64,000 nucleotides of DNA. It comes from Archangium gephyra (lineage in GTDB: Bacteria > Myxococcota > Myxococcia > Myxococcales > Myxococcaceae). Location of the stretch: assembly GCA_003243425.1 (NCBI GenBank), contig QFQP01000028.1, forward strand, positions 1 to 64,000, written 5' to 3'. This document shows, piece by piece, positions 29,438-38,934 of this stretch. The notes beneath the pieces are model-generated. The model had not been told where the DNA came from. It searched no databases and worked only from the letters and a program-made list of their open reading frames with translations. Position 1 is the stretch's first letter; each line of letters opens with the position of its first letter. The position numbers and the translations under genes were made by a program.

Positions 29438-30382
29438 ATGCGCTCAATGGTGCTCGATGCGTACGGCATGGCCCCGAAGTTGGTTGAACTTCCCGCTCCG
29501 AAACCGGGAGCGAACGAGGTGCTGGTGCGCGTGAAGGCAACGAGCGTGAACCCGATCGACTGGAAGCAGGGCAGCGGCAAGGGCCGGCCGATTCTTCGCG
29601 CGAAGTTTCCCAACTTCGTTCCCGGCTACGACGTCGCGGGCATCGTCGAGTCGCTCGGCTCCGGCGTGACGAAGTTCAAGCTCGATCAACGTGTGCACGT
29701 GCGCCTGTCGGGTACACAGGGCGGCGCCAACGCGGAGCTGGTGGTCGTCCCCGTCGACGAGCTCGTGCCGCTCCCGGACGCGCTCGACTTTGCGCAGGGC
29801 GCGGCGCTCCCGCTGGCGGGCATGACCGCGCTGCAGGGGCTGCGCGACGCCTGCGAACTGCCGACGTCGGGTGCTTCGCAACGGGTGTTGATCGTCGGCG
29901 CTTCCGGTGGCGTCGGGCACTTCGCCGTGCAGATCGCGCGGTCGACCGGCGCGCACGTCACCGGTGTCTGCAGCACGCGCAACGTCGAGCTCGTTCGCTC
30001 CCTCGGGGCGCATGAGGTCGTCGACTACAAATCGTCGAACCCGTGGAGCGGGGTCACGCAACCCTTCGACTGCATCTTCGACACCGTCGGCTCTTCACCG
30101 GGTGACTACCTGAGCAAGCTCACCAGGCGCGGCGTCTTCGCCTCGTGTCTGCCGATGCCCGCGGTGTTCGCGCACGCAGCGTTGAACCCCCTGCGCGCCA
30201 GACGTGTTCGACCCGTGCTGCTCTCGGTGCGTCCGTACGATCTCGGCGTGCTCGACGAGCTGGCGGTGCGCGGCCTGCTCCGCGCGGTGATCGACGCTCG
30301 CTACCAGGCCGAGCAGCTGGCGCAGGCGTGGGCGCACAGCGCCGCAGGTCACGCCGCGGGGAAGATCGTCGTCGACTGGTGA
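29438..30382 (+). CDS. NAD(P)-dependent MDR-family oxidoreductase (quinone-oxidoreductase type)
   Basis: A 314-residue medium-chain dehydrogenase/reductase. The N-terminal GroES-like domain carries V-K-A-T-S-V-N-P-I-D-W-K and GYDVAGIVESLGSGV. The Rossmann domain has VLIVGASGGVGHFAVQIAR for NAD(P)H binding. The zinc ligands of alcohol dehydrogenases are absent, which points to the quinone-oxidoreductase/enoyl-reductase branch. Cytoplasmic, substrate unknown. It precedes the DNA glycosylase gene by 43 bp and may share its transcript. Confidence 0.9.
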   Translation: MRSMVLDAYGMAPKLVELPAPKPGANEVLVRVKATSVNPIDWKQGSGKGRPILRAKFPNFVPGYDVAGIVESLGSGVTKFKLDQRVHVRLSGTQGGANAELVVVPVDELVPLPDALDFAQGAALPLAGMTALQGLRDACELPTSGASQRVLIVGASGGVGHFAVQIARSTGAHVTGVCSTRNVELVRSLGAHEVVDYKSSNPWSGVTQPFDCIFDTVGSSPGDYLSKLTRRGVFASCLPMPAVFAHAALNPLRARRVRPVLLSVRPYDLGVLDELAVRGLLRAVIDARYQAEQLAQAWAHSAAGHAAGKIVVDW

Positions 30383-30425
30383 CGTTGGTCGCCACGAGGC
30401 CATCACGTGGCACACTCCGCGAACC

Positions 30426-31340
30426 GTGCCGGAATACCCCGACATCGAGCTGTACCTGAGCTCACTCGAGAAGCGCGTCGCAGGTCAGCCGCTCGAGCGC
30501 GTGCGCCTCGGAAGCCCGTTCGTGCTTCGCAGCGTCGAACCGCCGATCGCGAGCACCGCGGGCCGCAAGGTCGTCGGCCTGCGACGCATGGGGAAACGCA
30601 TCGTCTTCGAACTCGAAGGCGAGCTCTTCATCGTCGTTCATCTGATGATCGCCGGCCGATTTCAGTGGAAGCCGGCGGGCGCCAAACTCGCGGCCCGCGT
30701 GGGCCTCGCGGCGTTCGACTTCCCCAACGGCACGCTGCTGCTGACGGAAGTCTCGACGAAGAAGCGCGCGTCGATTCACGTCGTCGCGGGTGAGCTCGGG
30801 CTGCGGCAGTTCGATCGCGGTGGCCTCGAAGTGATGACTGCCCACCTCGACGATTTCGCGGCGCGCGTGCGGCTCGAGAATCACACGCTCAAGCGCACGC
30901 TGACCGATCCGCGGCTGTTTTCGGGCATCGGCAACGCGTACTCCGACGAGATCCTGCACCGCGCGAAGTTGTCGCCGGTGAAGCAGACGAAGACCATGAC
31001 CGGCGAGGAGATCTCCCGCCTCTTCGACGCCACCACGCACGTGCTCGCCGAGTGGAGAGACCGGCTCAAGGCCGAGACCGGCGACGACTGGCCCGAGAAG
31101 GTCACGGCGTTTCGCCCCGAAATGGCCGTGCACGGAAAGCACAAGCAGCCGTGCCCGGTGTGCGGTTCTCCGGTACAGCGCATCGTTCACGCAGATAATG
31201 AGACGAATTACTGCGCGCGTTGCCAGACCGGGGGCAAGCTGCTCGCTGACAGATCGCTCTCGCGACTCCTCAAGGAAGACTGGCCGGCGACCCTTGAAGA
31301 GCTCGATGAATATGTAGCCTCACGTGGGAGCGCGAGGTAG
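30426..31340 (+). CDS. Fpg/Nei-family DNA glycosylase/AP lyase
   Basis: A 304-residue base-excision-repair enzyme starting at GTG 30426. After Met removal the N-terminus is Pro-Glu (M-P-E-Y-P-D), the catalytic pair of this family. The helix-two-turn-helix segment is seen at L-F-S-G-I-G-N-A-Y-S-D-E-I-L. The C-terminal zinc finger is C-P-V-C ... C-A-R-C with 16 residues between the Cys pairs. It removes oxidised bases and nicks the abasic site. I cannot say from sequence whether it prefers purines (Fpg) or pyrimidines (Nei). Confidence 0.93.
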   Translation: MPEYPDIELYLSSLEKRVAGQPLERVRLGSPFVLRSVEPPIASTAGRKVVGLRRMGKRIVFELEGELFIVVHLMIAGRFQWKPAGAKLAARVGLAAFDFPNGTLLLTEVSTKKRASIHVVAGELGLRQFDRGGLEVMTAHLDDFAARVRLENHTLKRTLTDPRLFSGIGNAYSDEILHRAKLSPVKQTKTMTGEEISRLFDATTHVLAEWRDRLKAETGDDWPEKVTAFRPEMAVHGKHKQPCPVCGSPVQRIVHADNETNYCARCQTGGKLLADRSLSRLLKEDWPATLEELDEYVASRGSAR

Positions 31341-31356
31341 GAAGGCCAACGAAATT

Positions 31357-32988
31357 ATGGACTTGCGTATTCTTGGTCGTGGGTCGCTGGCGCTTGTCGC
31401 GACGCTCTGCGTTGCGATGACCGCGCGCGCAGAAGAGAAGACGGTCTGGCTCGTTCGCCCGCTCTACCCGGGGCAGGACACGCTGGTCGATCGCACAGAG
31501 AAGGCGCTCGACAAGTTGATGCCCGGTGAGGCGCGCAAGAGCTCCATCATCGGCAAGAAGGAGCTCGCCGCAGCGCTCAAGGGCGCGCCCGTCGCGGAGC
31601 TCCCGTGCTTCGGTGTCGAGAACCGCTGCGCTGACCCCATCGACCCGTTCATCGCGTCGTTCGGCTTCGAGCGCGTGGTGCTGATTCAGGGCGGTCAGGA
31701 CGAAGCGGGCTTCAAGTACCGCGTCGTCAGCTACGACCCGAAGACGGGCAAGAGCAACCCTGCGACCTCCAGCAACGCGATCCTCGAGAAGGCGCTGCTG
31801 GGCGCCGTCGCCAAGGTGGTGCCTGCGGCTTCGACGCTCGAGGTGAAGAGCACGCCCGCCGGCGCGACCGTCTACATCGACGACGTGAAGGTCGGGCTCA
31901 CGCCGCTCAACACGCAGGTGCTGCCCGGCGAGCGCGTGGTGCGGCTCGACCTCAAGCTGCACCAGCCCGTCGAAGAGTCGATCGTCATCCCCATTCGTGG
32001 CGCGGCCACGCTCGAGAAGAACCTCGAGAAGGTCGCGGCGCGTATCGTCATCACCGCAGCGCCCGCCGGCACCGAGATCTTCCTCGACGGTGTCGCGGTC
32101 GGCAAAGACAAGGTCGATCGTGGCATCGCTCCGGGCGATCACACCGTGCGGCTCGTCGCTGACAAGTTCAAGGCCTTCGAGCAGACGATCTCGGTGAAGC
32201 CCGACCAGCAGTTCGCGCTCGACAAGTCGCTCGAGCCGCTGCCCGGTACGGTCGTCGTCGGTGGCGCGGCCATCGCGAGCGGTCCTCCGAAACCGCCACC
32301 GACGCTCGAAGACACCATCTACGAGCGCCGTTCGTACTTCCACGCGTCGTTCGAGTTCGCGTCGTTCACCGGCCGGAACTTCATCGGCCGCCGCTTCGAC
32401 AACGCGCCCGGCCGCACCACCACCTTCGCGGGTCGTTCACCGTCGCTCATCGGCGGCGGCATCGAATACGGCACCGGCGGCAAGTACTTCGGCGTCAGCG
32501 TGTTCGGCCTCGCGTATTTGACCAACGTCGACTCGTTCAACATGAACGTGGGCTACACGGCGCCTGCGGGCGAGGCGAATGGCGGCTGCGAGTTGCACAA
32601 CGGCGTGTGCGGCCCAACCGGCATCGAGAACGTTCGCATTCACATGGCGCACCTGCGGTTGTTGCAGCCCCAGTTCCGCTTCGTGGTGTGGCGCTTCCAG
32701 TTCGGCGTGCAGCTCGGTCTCGAAGGCCGTGTCGCGCAGATCATCGGTCACGACCCGGGCGACCCGGCGACCACCACGTATGACGACGGCTTCATGGCGC
32801 TCGATCTGCTCGCGTCGGCGCGCCTGAACGTTCGCTTCTACATCGTCGACGGTCTCTTCGTTCACCTGCAGGGCAACTACACGCAGGCGCTCTTCGGCTG
32901 GGATTCCACCGACGACAGCGGCGCGAAGTACAACGCGTTCCAGGCGAGCTCGGCAGGTTTCAATGTGGGAGTTGGCTATGCGTTCTGA
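31357..32988 (+). CDS. PEGA-domain outer-membrane-associated protein
   Basis: A 543-residue exported protein; ATG 31357 with GGAAGG upstream starts a signal peptide ending A-R-A. Residues about 160-300 contain two PEGA-type repeats: L-E-V-K-S-T-P-A-G-A-T-V-Y-I-D-D, then V-I-T-A-A-P-A-G-T-E-I-F-L-D-G. The C-terminal 190 residues are beta-strand-rich with aromatic ends (final G-V-G-Y-A-F), like an outer-membrane barrel. Its last codons contain the start of the next TPR gene, and a Ser/Thr kinase gene follows, so the three are probably one operon. Confidence 0.82.
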   Translation: MDLRILGRGSLALVATLCVAMTARAEEKTVWLVRPLYPGQDTLVDRTEKALDKLMPGEARKSSIIGKKELAAALKGAPVAELPCFGVENRCADPIDPFIASFGFERVVLIQGGQDEAGFKYRVVSYDPKTGKSNPATSSNAILEKALLGAVAKVVPAASTLEVKSTPAGATVYIDDVKVGLTPLNTQVLPGERVVRLDLKLHQPVEESIVIPIRGAATLEKNLEKVAARIVITAAPAGTEIFLDGVAVGKDKVDRGIAPGDHTVRLVADKFKAFEQTISVKPDQQFALDKSLEPLPGTVVVGGAAIASGPPKPPPTLEDTIYERRSYFHASFEFASFTGRNFIGRRFDNAPGRTTTFAGRSPSLIGGGIEYGTGGKYFGVSVFGLAYLTNVDSFNMNVGYTAPAGEANGGCELHNGVCGPTGIENVRIHMAHLRLLQPQFRFVVWRFQFGVQLGLEGRVAQIIGHDPGDPATTTYDDGFMALDLLASARLNVRFYIVDGLFVHLQGNYTQALFGWDSTDDSGAKYNAFQASSAGFNVGVGYAF

Positions 32989-33949
32989 ACTCCGCGTTCT
33001 GATGATGTCGTTGGCGATCGCGGGCGTCGCGCACGCCGAGGCGCTCGTCGGGCCGGGCGTCGGCAATGCCGACACGCTCGTCTCCGAAGGCAGCAAGCTG
33101 TTCAACAAGAAGCAGTACGCCAAGGCAGCCGACAACTTCCTGAAGGCAACGCGCGCCAACCCGGCGAACGCGCAGACCTACGTGCAGCTCGCGCGCGCCG
33201 AGATGCTCGCGAAGGATCTTCAGCGCGCCTGCTACGCGTACCGCGTGTACCTGAAGTCCGTGCCTGATTCTCCCGACCGCAAGAAGGCCTCGGCCGAGAG
33301 CGATCAGTGCGAGCGTCAGGTGAAGGCCGCCCGGAAGCTCCCGGAGGATCCCACGAAGGGGTTCGTCGATTCGCGCGCGGCCTTCTTCACCGCGTTGGAC
33401 GCCAGGCAGCTGCTCGGCGCCGGCTCGGCGGCGGAGACGCTCAAGTCGCTCGTGCACGGCGGGTTCCTCGGGCCGGAGCTCGGCGAGATGGCGCAGAAGC
33501 TCGGGACCGCAGCGACGGCCGAGGCCGAAGCCGTTCACGCGCGCGCGTTGTCGGGAGAAAAGCTGCCCCCCGAGACGCTGCGTTCGGCGCGCCCGCTCTA
33601 CCAGCTGGCCGCTGACGTCGGGGCGACGTCATCTGAAGCGAAGGGCAAGATGGCGTTCCTCGACGGCCTCGCCGAGCTGAACGACAAGTCGTGGAAGAAG
33701 GCCGAGGCGCACTTCAGCGAAGCGGCGAAGAGCGACCCCGCCAATCGTGAGTACGTCTTCTACAAGGGCCTCGCGCTCTACCAGGCCGGCGACAAGGCGC
33801 ACGCGCTCAAGGTGCTCGAAGCCGACCTGAAGGACGACCCCCGAACGGTTGTGTTGCGCGCTTCGCTCTCGGTGAGCGAGTCTCCGGAGACCGGCGCCAA
33901 CGAACTCGAGAAGTTGCTGTTCTCCACACGAAACCCGCCGGAGAAGTGA
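32978..33949 (+). CDS. exported TPR-repeat protein
   Basis: A 323-residue protein starting at ATG 32978, which overlaps the previous gene's end by 11 bp. A signal peptide ends A-H-A. TPR repeats follow at the start (LVSEGSKLFNKKQYAKAADN and the next helix pair) and near residues 215-300 (SWKKAEAHFSEAAKSDPANR). The protein is probably periplasmic and scaffolds other envelope proteins. Its coupling to the PEGA protein and the downstream Ser/Thr kinase suggests a shared envelope function. Confidence 0.82.
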   Translation: MRSELRVLMMSLAIAGVAHAEALVGPGVGNADTLVSEGSKLFNKKQYAKAADNFLKATRANPANAQTYVQLARAEMLAKDLQRACYAYRVYLKSVPDSPDRKKASAESDQCERQVKAARKLPEDPTKGFVDSRAAFFTALDARQLLGAGSAAETLKSLVHGGFLGPELGEMAQKLGTAATAEAEAVHARALSGEKLPPETLRSARPLYQLAADVGATSSEAKGKMAFLDGLAELNDKSWKKAEAHFSEAAKSDPANREYVFYKGLALYQAGDKAHALKVLEADLKDDPRTVVLRASLSVSESPETGANELEKLLFSTRNPPEK

Positions 33950-33961
33950 GCGAGCGCGAGA

Positions 33962-35689
33962 GTGGCTGTCTTCATCTGCCAGGGTTGCGGTCAGGAGCAC
34001 TCGAGCTGGGGCGGCAAGTGCCCCAACTGCGGGACTTCAGAGACGATCCGCCTCGCGCCGTCGACCGATCGCATGGTCGATCGCGTCATCAAGGGGAAGT
34101 ACAAGATCGTTCGCAAGCTGGGGCAGGGCGGCATGGGCGCCGTGTACCTGGGCGAGCAGCTCGGCATCGGGCACCGCGTCGCGCTCAAGTTCCTCAAGTC
34201 TGAGTTCTCGACCGACGCGGAGATCGCCCGCCGCTTTCTGAACGAAGCCAAGTCGTACGCGCGCGTGGCGCACCCCAACGCGGTCACGTTCCACGACTTC
34301 GGTCAAGACGATGAAGGCAACCTCTTCATCGCCATGGAGTACTGCGAAGGCGTCGACCTCAAGAAGACGCTCGCTGAGACCGGTCGCCTGCCGATGATCG
34401 AGGCGATCGAGGTCGTGCTTCAGGTGGCCGACGTGCTCGCCAACGCCCACGAGAAGGGCGTCATTCACCGCGACCTCAAGCCCGAGAACATCATGATTCG
34501 CCGCGGTATCCGCGGTGTGCACGCCAAGGTGCTCGACTTCGGCATCGCGCGTTTGATGGACGCGGGGACCAAGCTCACCGTCGCTGGCGCCATCGCCGGT
34601 ACGCCGCGGTACATGTCGCCCGAGCAGGTCGAAGGCAAGGAGGTCGATCTCCGCGCCGACATCTATTCGCTGGGCGTGGTGCTGTTCGAGACGCTCACCG
34701 GCCGTCAGCCGTTCGATGGCACGACCATCTCCGAGATCCTGCGCAAGCAGGTGCTCGACCCGTTGCCGCCGCTGACCACGTACGCGCCCGACCTCGACAT
34801 TCCCGAGCTCGAGGCCGTGGTCCAGAAGGCGTGCGCCAAGCGCATTTCGGATCGCTGGCCCGACATGCTCTCGTTCGCGAGCGCGTTGTCTCAGTCGATC
34901 CCCACGCAGGCGCACATGTCGCTGCCTCCCTTGCAGCGCACCGGCATGCACGCCGTGGTGCCGATGGCCACGCCGCTGCCGAACAGCACCACGGGCATCG
35001 CGCTGCCGGGGTCCGACGCCGACGCGTCGTCGATCGATCGAACCGTGATGCGCACCGGCGAGACGGGCCAGCACGCGCCGCTGCAGCTCACGCAGCCGCT
35101 GGGAGCCACCGAGCTCGACCACAGCCGCACACCTCCCGGAAACGCCTCGCTCCCGCCCGTCGCGCCGACTTCCAGGGCGCCGATGGTGGTCGGTGCGCTG
35201 GTAGTGCTCGCGGTGATCGCGGGAGCCGTGTGGTTCGCCACGCGCCCGGGCGATGACGTGAAGCCCACCCCGCCGGTCGTGGTGACCCCGCCCGTCGTGG
35301 TGAAGAACGACGCGCCTCCCGTGGTGCCCGAGCAGCCGCGCGTCGACCCGAACCTCGATGCCATGAAGCTTCTGCGTGAAGAGAACGCGCGCATGAGCCT
35401 CGGCAAGGGCAAGACCGAGTTCGAAGTCGCCAAGCTGGACGAAGCCGAGACCTATTTGAAGTCGGTGCCGGAGGAGTCTTCGTCATCGGTCGAAGCGCGC
35501 GTGCTGCTGTCGAAGATCGAGCTGATTCGCGAGAAGTTGAAGAGCGCGCGTGGGCTGCGTGGGGGCGGGCACTGTGATCAGGCGCTGCCGATCTACAAGT
35601 CGGTGCTCGAGCTCAACGGCAAGGTGAAGGACGCGCTCGATGGCGTCGCCGAATGTCGCCGCGGCACCGTCGACACCACGATGGAGTGA
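33962..35689 (+). CDS. membrane Ser/Thr protein kinase with N-terminal zinc ribbon
   Basis: A 575-residue eukaryote-like kinase starting at GTG 33962. The first 25 residues form a zinc ribbon (Cys6, Cys9, Cys20, Cys23). The kinase domain (about 46-310) has the Gly loop L-G-Q-G-G-M-G, the catalytic loop H-R-D-L-K-P-E-N (Asp171) and D-F-G (Asp192), so it should be active. A transmembrane helix lies at about 408-430. A Pro/Val linker and a TPR-like extracytoplasmic tail follow. It lies 12 bp after the TPR gene and 3 bp before the acyltransferase gene. Confidence 0.93.
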   Translation: MAVFICQGCGQEHSSWGGKCPNCGTSETIRLAPSTDRMVDRVIKGKYKIVRKLGQGGMGAVYLGEQLGIGHRVALKFLKSEFSTDAEIARRFLNEAKSYARVAHPNAVTFHDFGQDDEGNLFIAMEYCEGVDLKKTLAETGRLPMIEAIEVVLQVADVLANAHEKGVIHRDLKPENIMIRRGIRGVHAKVLDFGIARLMDAGTKLTVAGAIAGTPRYMSPEQVEGKEVDLRADIYSLGVVLFETLTGRQPFDGTTISEILRKQVLDPLPPLTTYAPDLDIPELEAVVQKACAKRISDRWPDMLSFASALSQSIPTQAHMSLPPLQRTGMHAVVPMATPLPNSTTGIALPGSDADASSIDRTVMRTGETGQHAPLQLTQPLGATELDHSRTPPGNASLPPVAPTSRAPMVVGALVVLAVIAGAVWFATRPGDDVKPTPPVVVTPPVVVKNDAPPVVPEQPRVDPNLDAMKLLREENARMSLGKGKTEFEVAKLDEAETYLKSVPEESSSSVEARVLLSKIELIREKLKSARGLRGGGHCDQALPIYKSVLELNGKVKDALDGVAECRRGTVDTTME

Positions 35690-35692
35690 GCG

Positions 35693-36619
35693 GTGCTCGC
35701 GCGGTTCTTCGTCGGGCTCGCGGTGCGGTGGGTTCGCTGGTTGTCGGAATTGTCGCGTCGGAGGATCGCCGCGGCGGTCGCGACCTTCGCGTGGACGGTG
35801 CGAATTCGTCGCCGTGTCGCCGTGGACAACGTGCGTCGCGCGTTGCCGGAAAAGAGTGAAGGCGAACGGCTGCGCATCGCGCGCGGTTCGTACGAGTCGA
35901 TGGCGTTGGCGGCGCTGGAGTCGATCACCTCCGACCTCATGCCCGACGCTGCCCTCGACGCGGCGGTGTCGGTCGTCGAGTGGAAGGGCCTCGATGTGCT
36001 GCTCGCCAATCGCCAGCCGGTGCTCATCGCGTCTGCGCACCTCGGCAGCTGGGAGCTCTTCGCCGAAGTGATGGCGCGTCGCGGGCACGTGTTCTCTGCG
36101 GTGGTCCGGCCGCTGACCGGTGCGTTCAACGAGTGGGTGGTCGAGAACCGCAAGCGCGCTGGCGTCGAACTGATTCTTCAGCGCGGAGCGTTGCGGAAGA
36201 TGCTCGCCGCGTTGAAGCGGGGTCGCGCGGTCGTGCAGTTGATCGACCAGGCCCTGCCGAGCCCGCAAGCGTTGTGGGTTCCGTTCTTCGGTCGCCTTGC
36301 GTCCACGACTCCCGCCGTGTCGATGGCGGCGTTGCACACCGGCGCGCCGACCTACGTGGTCACGGCGGTTCGCAACGGTGCTGCGCTGAAGATGTCCGTC
36401 GAGGGCCCGGTGTCGCTCCCCAGCGAAGGCACGAAAGAACAACGCATCGCCGCGCACACCACGGAGCTCTCGCGAATCATCGAGGCGAAGATCCGCGAGG
36501 CGCCGGAGCAGTGGCTGTGGCTGCACCGGCGCTGGAAGGGGAAGCCGCCTTCAGATGGACAAGCGCAGCAACACGCCCGCCTGGACGATGGGCGGGTAGA
36601 GGAGCGGGCGGAGCTGTGA
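35693..36619 (+). CDS. LpxL/LpxM-type lipid A acyltransferase family protein
   Basis: A 308-residue inner-membrane acyltransferase starting at GTG 35693. The catalytic H-x4-E motif is H-L-G-S-W-E (His116, Glu121). The family's RNGAALKMSVEGPV and W-L-W-L-H-R-R-W-K segments are also present. Members transfer a secondary acyl chain to lipid A or a similar glycolipid, using acyl-ACP. The last 69 bp overlap the 3' end of the convergent outer-membrane protein gene, so the C-terminal tail after W-K-G-K-P-P is probably a dispensable read-through. It follows the kinase gene by 3 bp. Confidence 0.88.
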   Translation: MLARFFVGLAVRWVRWLSELSRRRIAAAVATFAWTVRIRRRVAVDNVRRALPEKSEGERLRIARGSYESMALAALESITSDLMPDAALDAAVSVVEWKGLDVLLANRQPVLIASAHLGSWELFAEVMARRGHVFSAVVRPLTGAFNEWVVENRKRAGVELILQRGALRKMLAALKRGRAVVQLIDQALPSPQALWVPFFGRLASTTPAVSMAALHTGAPTYVVTAVRNGAALKMSVEGPVSLPSEGTKEQRIAAHTTELSRIIEAKIREAPEQWLWLHRRWKGKPPSDGQAQQHARLDDGRVEERAEL

Positions 36620-38155
36620 GCGGATGGCATCTCCCGACCCCGGGTTGAACGCCTCCGACAGGTTCGCCACGTCGCTGATGGTCTTCGCGGGGAGGTTGAA
36701 CCGCAACTGGCCGCCGGTCTGGCCGTAGAACACGCTGCCGAAGGCCTGCACGCTCAAGAAGTTCAGTACGCGGAAGATCACGTCGAGACGCGTGAGCGCC
36801 GAGGGGTCGCTGATGATCACCACGTTCGAGAGCGACACCGTGATCCAGTCGGCGCCGGGAATGCCGGGCGCGGCGATGGTGAGGCCCACGTTGTGTTTGC
36901 CCTGGTAGAGCGGCGTGCGCTGAATCGGGTCGAGCTGATCGGCCGTGAACTGCGGCGCGAAGGTCTGCACCAGATAGCCGATGGGCTTCTCGTAGCCAGC
37001 CGGGTTGTAGAAATACTCGGCGGAGATCACGGCCATGTTCTTGTCGGTGTAGTTGAACTGGAAGCTCGCGCCGCCGCTGACCTGAACGATCACCCCTTCG
37101 TCGCGCCGCGAGGTGATGTTCCCCTCGATGCCGTTCTGTACGAGGTTCTCGGGCGTGAGCTCGGTGGGGTAGTCGTAGCGAACGAAGTCACGCGCATCGC
37201 GGAACGCGGCCTCGGCGTACACGTCGAAGGGCCCCAGCGCGGTGCTCACGTCGACGGCGTAGCGCGGGCGTCTGCCGTCCTGCCACACGCCACCCAGCCC
37301 GATTTCTGCAGGCCCCAGCACGAACTCACCGCGCACGGCGCCGCCGAGCTGCTTCAACTGCACGCCCGACGCCGTCACGTTCACCGCGTCGAGCAGACCG
37401 TAGGCGTAGAAGTTCCACCCGAGCGATTCGATCGGCACATGCGCCTTGATCATGTTCACGCCGAGACGAACGTCGAACGGGTTGAACGCGTCACGCGGCT
37501 GCGAGTTGAGGAAGTCCGTCGGGTACCAGATGCGCGACACGCCCCAGCGCACCTTCTGGCGGCCGATGGTGAGGTACACCGTGCGCAAGATGTCGAAGCG
37601 CAACCACAGCTGGTCGAGAAACACCGACGGGTTCGCGCTGGTCGCCGGCGTGAGACCAACGAGTGAACCGCCGGTGCCCGCGGGCCCCGTGCTGTTGCCA
37701 GTGCCGACCGGCCGCGTGGGATCGAACTGCAGGCGCCCGACGGCGTACGCGCGCAGGCGATCGTTCGGCCGCCCGTCGATGTACATGTCGAGGATCATCG
37801 GCGCCGAGAACGAGCCCTCGAGAAATGGCCGGCCCTCCTGAAAGTAGCCCTGGCCGAACATCAAGAGGTTGCCGCCGATCTTCAGCGGGTCGCTCACCAT
37901 CTCCGCGGTGTCGAACTTCGACTGCACCGGCCCCGACGAGAGCTGCGCGACGTCGCGATCGTCGCCGGGAGTCGTCGCCGCGATGTCTCCGGCGTCGGGC
38001 ACGTCGTCACCGAACATCGACGACTCGTCACGAGAGATGGTCGCGCCCGCGTCTTCGACGGTCGGCGAGTCGCTGCCGAACATGTCGTCTTCCGACGGGC
38101 GTGTCTGTGCCAGCGCCAGCGCGGGGAACAGCGCTGCGAAGAAAATCAGTTTCAT
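36551..38155 (-). CDS. outer-membrane beta-barrel protein of the ABC/LolA-like cluster
   Basis: A 534-residue protein starting at ATG 38155 with a signal peptide ending A-L-A. After an acidic region with S-E-D-D-M-F-G-S-D and E-S-S-M-F-G-D-D repeats, the sequence is alternating strands with many aromatics. It ends V-L-L-R-L-S-I, as expected of a large outer-membrane barrel. It follows a LolA-like gene by 8 bp and an ABC ATPase gene before that. This gene set is common in myxobacteria, and it probably exports or anchors a lipid or lipoprotein. Confidence 0.75.
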   Translation of the reverse strand: MKLIFFAALFPALALAQTRPSEDDMFGSDSPTVEDAGATISRDESSMFGDDVPDAGDIAATTPGDDRDVAQLSSGPVQSKFDTAEMVSDPLKIGGNLLMFGQGYFQEGRPFLEGSFSAPMILDMYIDGRPNDRLRAYAVGRLQFDPTRPVGTGNSTGPAGTGGSLVGLTPATSANPSVFLDQLWLRFDILRTVYLTIGRQKVRWGVSRIWYPTDFLNSQPRDAFNPFDVRLGVNMIKAHVPIESLGWNFYAYGLLDAVNVTASGVQLKQLGGAVRGEFVLGPAEIGLGGVWQDGRRPRYAVDVSTALGPFDVYAEAAFRDARDFVRYDYPTELTPENLVQNGIEGNITSRRDEGVIVQVSGGASFQFNYTDKNMAVISAEYFYNPAGYEKPIGYLVQTFAPQFTADQLDPIQRTPLYQGKHNVGLTIAAPGIPGADWITVSLSNVVIISDPSALTRLDVIFRVLNFLSVQAFGSVFYGQTGGQLRFNLPAKTISDVANLSEAFNPGSGDAIRSQLRPLLYPPIVQAGVLLRLSI

Positions 38156-38163
38156 GGCGAACC

Positions 38164-38934
38164 TCAGCGGCTCTTCGACTCGAGCCAGGCCTTGGTGAAC
38201 ATGTTCTGGTCGAGGTTCGAGAGGTCGACCGTCTTGATCAGCACCAGCGTCGAGTTCGACTTCTCGACTTCGTCGAAGAAGCGCATCTCCCCGGGGAACC
38301 AGACTTCCGCCTTCTTCGACTCCGAATAGAGCTTCTGCCACTTGGGGTAGTACGCGGTGCGCATCAGGCGGCCCGACAGCGCGAACTCCTGGCGCTTCAA
38401 GATGTTCTGGTTGGCCTTGTCGACCCACAGCTTCACGATCGGGTACGCGACGTCGACTCCGTCCTTCACCTTGAGCGTCAGCTTCAACGTGTCGAACTTG
38501 CCGAGCTTCTCTTCGCCGTCGAACGAGGGTTCGTACTCTTCGGCGAGGCGCGACTCGTCGAAGTCGCTGCGGCGTGAGTTGGTGCCGCCGATGCGCTCAC
38601 GCTCCGTCGTGCGCTCCCACTTTCCGGTGCCCGGGTCGTAGCTCCAGAGGTTCTTGTCGAGGCGCAGGTAGCCTTTGCCTTCTTCGCTCTTCGGCTTGGT
38701 GAAGAGCAGCATCAGCTTGTCGTCGGCGTCGCGGCGGTAGATCAGCAGCTCGCGCACCACGTCGGCTTTGTCCTTTTCCTTCTGCTCGAGGTACGCGAGC
38801 GCCTTGTAGTCGCCACCGTTGCGCTGCCGCGTGTCGATCTCGGTGAGGAGCTTGTGCATGTCCTCCTTCGACATGTCGGCCAGTGCAGGCGCAGCGAGGG
38901 TCAGCGACAGCGCGACGACGAAGAGGTTTTTCAT
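38164..38934 (-). CDS. outer membrane lipoprotein-sorting protein (LolA-like)
   Basis: A 256-residue periplasmic protein with a signal peptide ending A-L-A. The body matches the LolA-like lipoprotein-sorting family: L-R-L-D-K-N-L-W-S-Y-D-P, W-V-D-K-A-N-Q-N-I-L-K-R-Q-E-F and K-T-V-D-L-S-N-L-D. The fold is a half-barrel that carries lipidated cargo. Its start overlaps the end of the ABC ATPase gene by 4 bp, and the barrel gene follows 8 bp later, so it probably shuttles cargo between an ABC exporter and the outer membrane. Confidence 0.85.
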   Translation of the reverse strand: MKNLFVVALSLTLAAPALADMSKEDMHKLLTEIDTRQRNGGDYKALAYLEQKEKDKADVVRELLIYRRDADDKLMLLFTKPKSEEGKGYLRLDKNLWSYDPGTGKWERTTERERIGGTNSRRSDFDESRLAEEYEPSFDGEEKLGKFDTLKLTLKVKDGVDVAYPIVKLWVDKANQNILKRQEFALSGRLMRTAYYPKWQKLYSESKKAEVWFPGEMRFFDEVEKSNSTLVLIKTVDLSNLDQNMFTKAWLESKSR

